Shown here one piece after another: positions 8,319 through 15,573 of a stretch of DNA of 15,621 nucleotides. Location: positions 1 through 15,621 of the forward strand of contig CADWAF010000991.1 in NCBI GenBank assembly GCA_902984215.1, written 5' to 3'. This DNA is from Willaertia magna. Lineage: Eukaryota; Heterolobosea; Eutetramitea; Acrasida; Naegleriidae. Numbering within the stretch: position 1 is the stretch's first letter; each line of letters starts with the position of its first letter. The notes under the pieces were generated by a model. The model worked only from the letters and a program-made list of their open reading frames with translations, was not told where the DNA came from and made no database searches. The translations under genes were made by a program, and so were the position numbers.

Positions 8319-10034
8319 ATGTCTAATAATCACGAACAAGAACAATTTATTGAAGAAGATGATTCTTGGAGTACCCATACTAAAAAACAACATGGTGGAA
8401 GAAAACAAAAAGGTATCATTACTTCACCAACCAATTCAAACAATACTACTTCCTCCGTATTTGGATCTTCTATGAACAAAAAGAAGTCTACTAGCACTAG
8501 CCATAGCAATACCGGAACAAAAAAGAATTATTCCACTAATAAAAACACTAAATCTAGCAGCACTGGTAACCAAGTCCACATTCCAAACTATAAAATTGAA
8601 AGAACAATAGATATCCCACAAAAAGTTGATCCTAGATTTTTAGTTGGAGAAAAGGGACATTTCAGTAATGAAGTTAAAACTAAATCTCAAATTCTTTGGT
8701 ATAGTGTAAAGAATGGTAAAGTTATTTTAGGTGGTAATACAGAAGAAAGTATTAAAGCTGCTGAAGAGATGGTTAATAAGAGAATTACTGCATTTTCTAT
8801 GAATCATTTCTCTGAAACTTTTAGTGCTTTAGTTTCTTTAGAGTTTGAAAATGTTGGTGAAAATAAAACTGTAGATGAAGAATTTGATATTTGTTTAACA
8901 GAACCAATTAATATGAATAGTTTAATTAATAAAGAAGAATTAAAAGATTATAAGAGAATGACACTTGTAAAGAAGGAGAATGTTGAAGAATTTTTAGATA
9001 ATTTAAATTCTAATAAACAAGAAGAAGAAAATGTTGAAGAAGAAGAAGATAAAACACAACACGTACCTCATGAACATGTAACACATCACAAAGAAATGAT
9101 TGTTATGAATAATTCAAATGTTAAAAGTGAATTATTAGATAAAATTTCATCAAAATTAGTTGATATTGAATTACGAAAGGAGAAATTAGAAGTTTTGAGT
9201 GTTAAAGCAATGTATGGACAATTTTTATTACAATCTAATGAACAAGTTTATAATTTAAATGATTTAATTAATATTAAATATGGCAAAGATGTTAAATATT
9301 TATTTAATAGAAATGTTGATTTATCTTTTTATAACAAATTAAATGAAAAATTAACTTATATTCCAGAAGAAGATTCTAAAATTATTACTTTCTATTTTAC
9401 TAGAACACATCAAGAGAATGATCAAACAACAAGTGAAAGAACTGAAACATTTACTTTTGAAGTTAATAAAGAAGGTAAATTAGATCAAATTAAGAAGAAT
9501 GAACACACAAGAAATTACTTTACTTTAAATTATGTTACACCAACTACTTATGATGAAGTTTTAAATCATAAATTATCTAAAAATGATTTTAAGATTACTA
9601 TTGCTAGTTATGTACCTATTGTAGATCAACAACAACAAGTAGCAGGTGATAAGGTTGAAATGGAAAATTATTTAAATCAATGTATTACTTATTGGAATGA
9701 TGCTGAAAGTACATTTAAATTTAATAATGAATTTGATGTTCATTCACCACCAGCACCTTATAAGTTTAAGGGTATTATTATTAAGAAGAAGAAACATTAT
9801 CATTCAACAGTTGATGATAAATCTTCATCTTTAATGAAGATTACATTATTTGAAATGAATGATTTTGAAACGAATCAAAAGAGTTATGAAGTTGTTGTTA
9901 TTTCTGAAGAATTATATAAACATTTAGATGAAAATAATCAAGAAGGTAACACAAAATTAGGTAATGTTGAAAAGAAGAGAATTTATAAAGAATGTTTAGA
10001 AAGATTAACTAATTGGCTTTTTGAATGGCAATAA
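8319..10034 (+). CDS. KH-domain protein, probable RNA-binding protein
   Basis: A 571-residue protein. Residues 1-90 are low-complexity and rich in Ser, Thr, Asn, Lys and Gly, with a short basic GGRKQKG patch that may help RNA contact. Residues about 92-157 form a single KH domain: IDIPQKVDPRFLVGEKGHFS carries the GxxG loop (G110-E-K-G113), followed by ILWYSVKNGKVILGGNTEESI and a helix AAEEMVNKRI. An acidic stretch (EEENVEEEEDK) lies near 227-240. The remaining C-terminal part, about 270-571, looks folded (alternating strands and helices, conserved-looking Trp pair LTNWLFEW at the end) but I do not recognise the family. The start ATG is the first in frame and is preceded by CAGAA. The stop is followed within 51 bp by the most likely start of the next gene. 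Target RNA is unknown. Confidence 0.72.
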   Translation: MSNNHEQEQFIEEDDSWSTHTKKQHGGRKQKGIITSPTNSNNTTSSVFGSSMNKKKSTSTSHSNTGTKKNYSTNKNTKSSSTGNQVHIPNYKIERTIDIPQKVDPRFLVGEKGHFSNEVKTKSQILWYSVKNGKVILGGNTEESIKAAEEMVNKRITAFSMNHFSETFSALVSLEFENVGENKTVDEEFDICLTEPINMNSLINKEELKDYKRMTLVKKENVEEFLDNLNSNKQEEENVEEEEDKTQHVPHEHVTHHKEMIVMNNSNVKSELLDKISSKLVDIELRKEKLEVLSVKAMYGQFLLQSNEQVYNLNDLINIKYGKDVKYLFNRNVDLSFYNKLNEKLTYIPEEDSKIITFYFTRTHQENDQTTSERTETFTFEVNKEGKLDQIKKNEHTRNYFTLNYVTPTTYDEVLNHKLSKNDFKITIASYVPIVDQQQQVAGDKVEMENYLNQCITYWNDAESTFKFNNEFDVHSPPAPYKFKGIIIKKKKHYHSTVDDKSSSLMKITLFEMNDFETNQKSYEVVVISEELYKHLDENNQEGNTKLGNVEKKRIYKECLERLTNWLFEWQ

Positions 10035-10084
10035 ATAAATTATTTATGTGTTACCTTATCTGTCTCAATTCTCTCTTTTACGTA

Positions 10085-12202
10085 ATGCGCATTTCAAAAC
10101 AACACTTGTTATCAATTCCAATTTTCACTTGCATTCTCCACTTTCTGTTAAAAAATGATGTTTATAATGCAAATAGTAGAAGTAAAGAAATTTCATTAAT
10201 TCCATCCTTTTCATCTAAAGACCACGTAATTAGTATTAAAAGAGAAGATATTAATGATAACAAAAATAGAATATTTATTTTAAAGGAATTTTTAACAAAA
10301 GAAGAGTGTAATCATTTAATTAATGAATGTGAAAATATTGGATTTGAAACAAGTGATGATATTAAAGATGAATATCCAAAAGAATATAGAAATAGTGAAA
10401 GAATGATTATCTTAAATAATGAACTAGCAAATAATTTATGGAATAGATTAAAATATTTTATTAAAAATAAAGATTTTAATAATATGACACCATATGGATT
10501 TAATACACAAGGTATTTGGATACCTGTAAGATTAAATAATTGTTTTTTATTTACAAAATATAAAGAAAATACTTATTTTAAAACACATTATGATGGAATG
10601 TATAAAAATAATTTACAAGAATGTTCAATCTTTACTTTTACTTTATATTTAAACGATAACTTTAAAGGAGGTAATTTAATCTTTAGAGATGAAGATAAAA
10701 GTATTTTACAACAATACAGACCTACACAAGGTGACGCTGTTCTATTTAATCATGATTGTTTACATGAAGGAGAAACAGTTACAGAAGGTATTAAATATAT
10801 CTTTAGAACATCTGTCATGTTCTCAAAATTAGCTGATTTAAGTGACAATGAAAGAAAATTTGAAAAGAAAGAACAATGGCAATATATGAGAAGTGTTTTT
10901 AAAAGTTTTGATTATTTAGCTTCTTTAAATGATGCTTTAAAATTCACTTCAAGTTTCTTGGAAGTTCAGAAAATTCAATTAAGTGAAAATCGTTGTATTC
11001 ATCCTAAAAGATCTTCTCACACTTCTTTCAAGTTACCAAAAGAGATAATTGAAGAAATATTTTTATATTTATTTGAACCAAAAGATGTATTGAATTTAGG
11101 TTTAGTTTGTTTTAATTTTTATCAAATTACTATGAAAGGAAATGTTTGGAGAAATTTATATAAATCTCATTTTGATAAGAAGAGTGTTGACATTATTGAG
11201 AAATTAAATGATATTTATTTTAAAAAAGAAAATCAATTATTTGTGATGGATACAGATTTAGTTAGATGGTTCACATTATTTAAAGCGAAATATATTTTAA
11301 GAAAGAATGTGACACCTGTCATTATGTACCTTGGTGAAAAATTAAGAGTAAAACCAGCTTACAGTAATAAAGAAGATAATGAATTAAACGATGATTACAA
11401 TGAAATTAGAGATATTTATGCAACTGCATATAGAGATACCGATCCTTGGGATTATTCTTTTAGTAATTTCGAAGTTGGTGATGATAATGGTTATTATTGG
11501 ACTGATGGAGATTTTAAAGTTGATTGGTACGATCCAGTTTTCCCAGAATTAGTTGTTTATTCTTATGATTATTTATCGAGTGTAGCTAACCCTACTGAAA
11601 ATCCATTAATCGTTGTTACATTGCCTTACTTGTGGAGTGCCAGTAGTAATGATAAAGATAAAATATTTAAAGTTGTTAGACAATGTGACACTAAAGGTTA
11701 TTCTTATCATTACATTAATAATAGAAATAAGAAAGAAATTATTGCAAATTTAGTAGATCGTTTACAATTACCTGCTATTTATTTAGTAGATGCAGGTGTT
11801 TGTGCATTATCTCATTTTGGTAAGACTTCTGGAACATTTATCTATTGTCACGAATTTTCAAATGACAATGAAACTAGTAGATATTTCATTTGTTATTATA
11901 ATAATTCAAGAATTGTAGATTTACATAAAGTATTAGAATATGAACAAGAAAAGATTAACTATGAAGAAATCATTAAGGTAGCAAATGAAGTGAATGAAAA
12001 TAAGAATGATAACTTACTTGTCATTATTTCAGATAAAGAAAGACGTGATGAAAAATTAATTAATAATTTATTGAAGAATAACAATTATGATATTCGTTTC
12101 ATTATGAATGATGATCTTGTAAATGGAGCTAAGATATTTTCATCATGTCCTTTCTTTGAATCATCATCTATCTTTGATATGTCTAAACCTGTAAAGGAAT
12201 AA
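10085..12202 (+). CDS. Prolyl-4-hydroxylase-like oxygenase / F-box / actin-related domain fusion
   Basis: One continuous frame with three domains. Residue numbers count from the upstream ATG at 10025. About 80-268: 2-oxoglutarate/Fe(II) dioxygenase of the P4H type, with Fe ligands H188 and D190 (THYDG), distal H247 in the HEGxxVxxGxK motif, K257 or R261 for 2-oxoglutarate, and a core strand FTLYLNDNFKGGNL. About 335-381: F-box (FKLPKEIIEEIFLYLFEPKD followed by VLNLGLVCFNFY). About 430-715: divergent actin-related domain, best seen in FKVDWYDPVFPEL, NPLIVVTLPYLW and LQLPAIYLVDAGVCALSHFG, which parallel actin's WDDMEKIW, HPVLLTEAP and VPAMYVAIQAVLSLYASG segments. The actin phosphate loop DSGDG is replaced (CHEFSND), so nucleotide binding is probably lost. 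The ATG at 10025 overlaps the KH gene by 10 bp; the in-frame ATG at 10085 is preferred, leaving a hydrophobic N-terminus that may be untranslated or spliced. Likely an SCF-linked hydroxylase. Confidence 0.75.
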   Translation: MRISKQHLLSIPIFTCILHFLLKNDVYNANSRSKEISLIPSFSSKDHVISIKREDINDNKNRIFILKEFLTKEECNHLINECENIGFETSDDIKDEYPKEYRNSERMIILNNELANNLWNRLKYFIKNKDFNNMTPYGFNTQGIWIPVRLNNCFLFTKYKENTYFKTHYDGMYKNNLQECSIFTFTLYLNDNFKGGNLIFRDEDKSILQQYRPTQGDAVLFNHDCLHEGETVTEGIKYIFRTSVMFSKLADLSDNERKFEKKEQWQYMRSVFKSFDYLASLNDALKFTSSFLEVQKIQLSENRCIHPKRSSHTSFKLPKEIIEEIFLYLFEPKDVLNLGLVCFNFYQITMKGNVWRNLYKSHFDKKSVDIIEKLNDIYFKKENQLFVMDTDLVRWFTLFKAKYILRKNVTPVIMYLGEKLRVKPAYSNKEDNELNDDYNEIRDIYATAYRDTDPWDYSFSNFEVGDDNGYYWTDGDFKVDWYDPVFPELVVYSYDYLSSVANPTENPLIVVTLPYLWSASSNDKDKIFKVVRQCDTKGYSYHYINNRNKKEIIANLVDRLQLPAIYLVDAGVCALSHFGKTSGTFIYCHEFSNDNETSRYFICYYNNSRIVDLHKVLEYEQEKINYEEIIKVANEVNENKNDNLLVIISDKERRDEKLINNLLKNNNYDIRFIMNDDLVNGAKIFSSCPFFESSSIFDMSKPVKE

Positions 12203-12254
12203 TTATTTTGTTTATTAACCACATTACACAATATTAATAAAAGGAAAAATTAGA

Positions 12255-12992
12255 TTACTCTTTTTGATATTCATTCATTCCAGTTGATTGTAGGTTAACA
12301 TTAGTAAATTCAGGATGGTTTGGTGATTTAGGAACGGCATACATTGATGGTTTCATAATTGGTGGTATTTCACTTGGAATAACAGTAACTGGAGTAAGGT
12401 TAGCAAGTGCAGGAGAATTTGTTGGAAGAATTCCATTTGGTGAGTTTCCTCTGTACCAAACTAATTCCTTAGTAACTCTTCTTAATCTAACACCTAATAC
12501 AGTAACGGAGACAATAAGAACAACAACTGCAAACCCTAAGATAACTGCAATTAATATTGCTGATACATTGGAGACAGGTAAATCCAAGATTTTTGGATTA
12601 AAAGGAAGAACGAAAACAGTTGCATCTTCACCAACACCTGTACATATAGATGATATACCAATCTTTAAGGAACATCCTTCGCTTTTTGAGCATTCAAAAA
12701 CTTTTTGTTGGATAGAGAAAGAGATGTCATTTACTCCATTGGATGATTCCATATTTTCAAATCTTATTGCAATTTTATTACATGCTCCTTTTTGTTGTCC
12801 ATAAAACAAATTCAACTTTTCTTTATAACCAAGAGATAACTTAAAACTTTTATTCGATTGAGGAGCTAAATCTATTGTTTGAGGTAAACCTGTTGTTATT
12901 GCCACTTCATCTGCTTCTTCAGCCTTAACGCTAATTACTAAGGCAACAATGCAGAAACATAAAAATAAAATTATTTTGGAGGAGGTAGACAT
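12255..12992 (-). CDS. Type I single-pass membrane protein, unknown function
   Basis: A 245-residue protein with a signal peptide at 1-24 (IILFLCFCIVALVISVKA), a lumenal or extracellular part at about 25-140 with four cysteines (71, 101, 107, 117) that could form two disulphides, and a strong transmembrane helix at about 144-168 (SAILIAVILGFAVVVLIVSV). A basic stop-transfer (RLRR) follows, then a Pro/Ser-rich cytosolic tail of about 75 residues. N47 (NKS) and N142 (NVS) are possible glycosylation sites. The outer part is probably a beta-sandwich, judging by alternating strands, but no family is recognised. It ends convergently 52 bp from the oxygenase/F-box gene. The ATG is fixed by the signal peptide. 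Confidence 0.72.
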   Translation of the reverse strand: MSTSSKIILFLCFCIVALVISVKAEEADEVAITTGLPQTIDLAPQSNKSFKLSLGYKEKLNLFYGQQKGACNKIAIRFENMESSNGVNDISFSIQQKVFECSKSEGCSLKIGISSICTGVGEDATVFVLPFNPKILDLPVSNVSAILIAVILGFAVVVLIVSVTVLGVRLRRVTKELVWYRGNSPNGILPTNSPALANLTPVTVIPSEIPPIMKPSMYAVPKSPNHPEFTNVNLQSTGMNEYQKE

Positions 12993-13326
12993 TTTATTTG
13001 TGTTATTGTTGTTGGATTGGTTGTGTTGCTAACTTGCTTTTAACTGGTGGATGTTAGAATGAGAATTGAAACAGAAGCAGTTTTGAATCGACCAAAGGTT
13101 TTGGATGGTAATTATTAAAAGTGCAACTGGGAGATGTTTCGCCTTAATACACAAACCATAACATTAAGAAACCATGTTCAAAGATTTTAGAAAGAAGAAA
13201 GAACCAGTTATTGCAGTTTACGAACTGAAGAACAATACGAAAAGGAAGAGAACAGTTTTTTAATGTCCATCTAATAATCATATTCAACACAACTTTATTT
13301 TAAACTTTACAAGCAAATAAATTTTC
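12993..13326 (-). promoter_or_regulatory. Intergenic region upstream of the membrane protein gene (334 bp)
   Basis: This lies between the membrane-protein start and the 3' end of the NTPase gene on the same strand. It should hold the promoter of the membrane-protein gene and the 3' untranslated end of the NTPase gene. Two short plus-strand open frames are present (18 codons from 13134 and 29 basic codons from 13174), but neither has a recognisable domain. No RNA gene or repeat was seen. Its base composition is less AT-rich than the other gaps. Confidence 0.35.
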
Positions 13327-14230
13327 TTAAATATTCTTAATGGATTCTGTTGTGTATCCAAATGTTGAAATATCTAAAATATCATTTAATGTTTCATCAA
13401 AATTAATTGCCTTATTTTGTAATTGAGGATGTGGTCTTTGTAAAATATATTTTTTACAAATCACTTGTTTTTCAGATGTAATTAAAGATTTTAAAATAGA
13501 TTCATATTCTTCTGTTAATGTATTTCTAACAGCAAATATCCAAACATCTCCTTCTTTACTCTTTTTAAATAATTTTGAAACAGTTGGCCAGTGACTTTAA
13601 CAACATTAAAACAAAAGTATTTAAATAACTTCTTAAAATAAATAATACAAACCCTTTTCCATCTAATTCCATCCAACCCAATTCGTCAACAATAATAATT
13701 TTATTTCTATTTTCATTTAAATTAAATTCATTTTCACACATTCTATCAATCTTTTCAAAAACACTTTCATCAAATATCCATCTTGCAGTTTTTGGTTTCT
13801 TTGCATGAAGATTTTGTTCAATAATTTTTTCTTGTTGTTCTAAATCTTTTTTACTAAATTCTGGATTTAATTTAGCTAAAGTAAATTGAACAGGTTCTGA
13901 AGTGGTTTGTGTTGGTTGACTACTTAAATTTCCTTCTAAAAATTGAATAACAATTTCTTTTCTTTGTCTTTCTTGTAAAACTTGTTCATCGTGACTACCA
14001 ACATTACTTTCTTCAGTAGTGTTAGTTGCATTTTCATCCATTTTCTTATTTTCATAAATTGCCGGTTGGATAAAACCAAAGATTTTTGTGTTTTTTCTTC
14101 TTTGATTATTGAAAAGTAATTTGTAATAGAGTAAGCTTAATAAACTACTCTTTCCAGAACCAATCTCTCCTCCAAGTAAAATTACTTTGATGTTTTTGTC
14201 ATGAATGCATTCTTGTTGATTTTCTGACAT
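13327..14230 (-). CDS. THEP1/NTPCR-like P-loop NTPase, two exons
   Basis: The coding sequence is complement(join(13327..13594, 13653..14230)), 846 nt, giving 281 residues. The Walker A loop is GEIGSGKSS at residues 21-29, and the Walker B is KIIIVDELGWMEL at about 177-189, with E183 as the likely catalytic acid. The motif VDExGxMEL and the sequence IFGFIQPAIYE after the first strand match the THEP1/NTPCR nucleoside-triphosphatase family. After the intron the protein continues HWPTVSKLFKKSKEGDVWIF, AVRNTLTEEYESILKSLI, and ends STFGYTTESIKNI, giving the family's last core strand (VWIFAVR). A polar insert at about 63-145 makes it longer than the usual 180-190 residues. Family members hydrolyse NTPs in vitro; their physiological role is unclear. 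It is divergent from the MTG1-like gene. The ATG follows a T4-A9 run. Confidence 0.8.
13595..13652 (-). other. Spliceosomal intron in the NTPase gene (58 nt, phase 2)
   Basis: Read on the minus strand, the intron starts GTTTGT after AAAGG and ends TTAAAG before TCACTGG. Removing it joins GG to T, restores a Gly codon and links the Walker-B exon (ELDGKG) to an open 268-nt second exon that supplies the family's C-terminal strand. Without removal the frame reads into unlikely sequence and stops at 13565. A donor five bases further on (GTATTA) gives the wrong phase with this acceptor. Exact boundaries need cDNA. Confidence 0.75.
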
Positions 14231-14243
14231 TTTTTTTTTAAAA
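14231..14243 (-). promoter_or_regulatory. T4-A9 tract directly before the NTPase start
   Basis: On the minus strand four T then nine A residues abut the ATG at 14230, identical to the tract before the first gene of the window. Confidence 0.4.
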
Positions 14244-14397
14244 TTTAATTTCTAAAAAAATTTATAAATATTTTAGTAAATTATTAAACATGATCCTTAA
14301 TAGGAAATGGTCATAATTGCGTAAATTTCTCTTTTGTACTTTACAATTATTTAAATATTTAATTGAACAGAAATTTAAAAGACTTTAAAAAAAAATT

Positions 14398-14406
14398 AAA
14401 AAAAAA
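14398..14406 (+). promoter_or_regulatory. A9 tract directly before the MTG1-like start
   Basis: Nine A residues preceded by TT abut the ATG at 14407, with a further A run just upstream. Confidence 0.4.
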
Positions 14407-15573
14407 ATGAAACAATTTCCCAACTTTCTTCCAGAGCTTCACTTCACTAGATTTCCCGATAGAAAAATTGTGAACTGGTTTCCCGGTCATATGGCCAAAT
14501 CAATACGTTTAATTAAAGAAAGATTAGATTATATTGATTACATTTTAGAAGTAAGAGATTCACGTTTACCACTTTCATCTAAAAATAAAACAATGAATGA
14601 AATTTTTAAAGAAAAAAAGAAAATTATAATTTTTAATAAATGTGATTTAATTTCACAACAATCACAAAAAATAATTACCAACTATTTTGAACAATTAAAT
14701 TCTTTACAATTAAATAATACTTTACAAAATACTTTACAAAATAATCCAAACACAACCATATTATTTACAAGTGCAAAAGAAAATATAAATGTAAATAAAA
14801 TTGTAGAAACATGTTTACAAAAAAATCCAATAAATAAAAAATTTAAAACCATTCCACATACTTTTTTAATTGCTGGAATACCAAACGTTGGGAAATCAAG
14901 TATAATAAATAAATTAATAAATAAGAAAAAAGCAAAAGAAGGTGCCCTGCCAGGTGTCACTAGAAATCTAGGATTCTTTCCAATGAATACAAATAAAAAT
15001 TGTTTATTATTAGATACACCAGGTATATTCCAACCTGATATAGATTCAAATGAACAAGGTTTTAAGTTAGCTTTGATTAATGCAGTGCCTGATAAGTTAT
15101 TTGGTTCTGTTGATTCTTCTTCTTTAAGTGATATTAATTTATTTCCATTAATAGATTATTTACTTTTTCAGTTAAATAAAAATTATTGTTTTGATTATGT
15201 TAATTTATTTGATTGTAAAGAACCTTTAATGAATACTGATTTATTTTTAGAATTTGTTTGTAAGAAATTAAAAATGTATGCTGGTGGTGGTCAATTAGAT
15301 TTAAATAAAGCAATGGTTTATTTATTGAAATTATTTAGAACTGGAAAGTTAGGGAAAATTAATTTAGATTTGGATATGATGATTGATCCATTGGATGGAA
15401 GTGTTAAAGTGATGGAAGAACAATTAATGATGATGGATGACAGTAGTGATTCAGTACTTCTTAGTAAGATTGAGTTGAAGAAGAGAAAAAAGAAGGAAAA
15501 GAAATTGAGAAAAGAAGAAGAAATGGAAAAGAAGTTGAGGGAAGCTGATTTACCGGAAAATTTAATGAAATAA
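14407..15573 (+). CDS. MTG1: MTG1/RbgA-family circularly permuted GTPase, probable mitoribosome assembly factor
   Basis: A 388-residue protein with the diagnostic N-terminal WFPGHMAK (24-31) and the permuted order of GTPase motifs: G4 NKCD (77-80), G5 TSA (121-123), G1 GIPNVGKSS (157-165), G2 Thr in GVTRN (184-188; T185), G3 DTPG (203-206). The C-terminal helical part continues GFKLALINAVPDKLFG and ends with FRTGKLGKINLDLD as in MTG1. Family knowledge: these GTPases act late in assembly of the large ribosomal subunit, RbgA in bacteria and MTG1 in mitochondria. The hydrophobic residue in place of catalytic Gln after DTPG is normal for the family. The N-terminus is short and not a classical mitochondrial presequence. 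A Lys/Glu-rich tail (about 355-388, KKRKKKEKKLRKEEE) is an extension that could reflect a different location or RNA contact. Confidence 0.9.
   Translation: MKQFPNFLPELHFTRFPDRKIVNWFPGHMAKSIRLIKERLDYIDYILEVRDSRLPLSSKNKTMNEIFKEKKKIIIFNKCDLISQQSQKIITNYFEQLNSLQLNNTLQNTLQNNPNTTILFTSAKENINVNKIVETCLQKNPINKKFKTIPHTFLIAGIPNVGKSSIINKLINKKKAKEGALPGVTRNLGFFPMNTNKNCLLLDTPGIFQPDIDSNEQGFKLALINAVPDKLFGSVDSSSLSDINLFPLIDYLLFQLNKNYCFDYVNLFDCKEPLMNTDLFLEFVCKKLKMYAGGGQLDLNKAMVYLLKLFRTGKLGKINLDLDMMIDPLDGSVKVMEEQLMMMDDSSDSVLLSKIELKKRKKKEKKLRKEEEMEKKLREADLPENLMK
14717..14740 (+). repeat. Perfect 12-bp tandem duplication inside the MTG1-like gene
   Basis: ATACTTTACAAA occurs twice in direct succession and encodes a repeated Asn-Thr-Leu-Gln in the loop between G4 and G5 motifs. 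It keeps the frame and lies in a variable linker, so it is probably harmless microsatellite-like expansion. Confidence 0.7.

Larger units (their letters stand above)
14231..14406. promoter_or_regulatory. Divergent intergenic region between NTPase and MTG1-like genes
   Basis: These 176 bp lie between two start codons facing away from each other, so they must hold both promoters. At each edge an exact run of nine A residues (on the respective coding strand) abuts the ATG. No other motif is apparent. Confidence 0.45.

Noticed and set aside
8084..8326. 80-codon plus-strand open frame just before the KH gene
   Set aside because: It overlaps the KH start by 8 bp, has no recognisable domain, and its composition is that of leader DNA; a separate nuclear gene here would leave no room for a KH promoter.
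12568..12804. Plus-strand open frame opposite the membrane-protein gene, and similar antisense frames at 6404-6598, 8436-8621 and 14682-14960
   Set aside because: Each lies opposite a well-supported gene and has no domain of its own.
13134..13263. Two short basic plus-strand open frames (18 and 29 codons) between the membrane-protein and NTPase genes
   Set aside because: No match to small ribosomal or other known proteins, overlapping frames, and no stretch that would join them by a credible intron. Too short to support.
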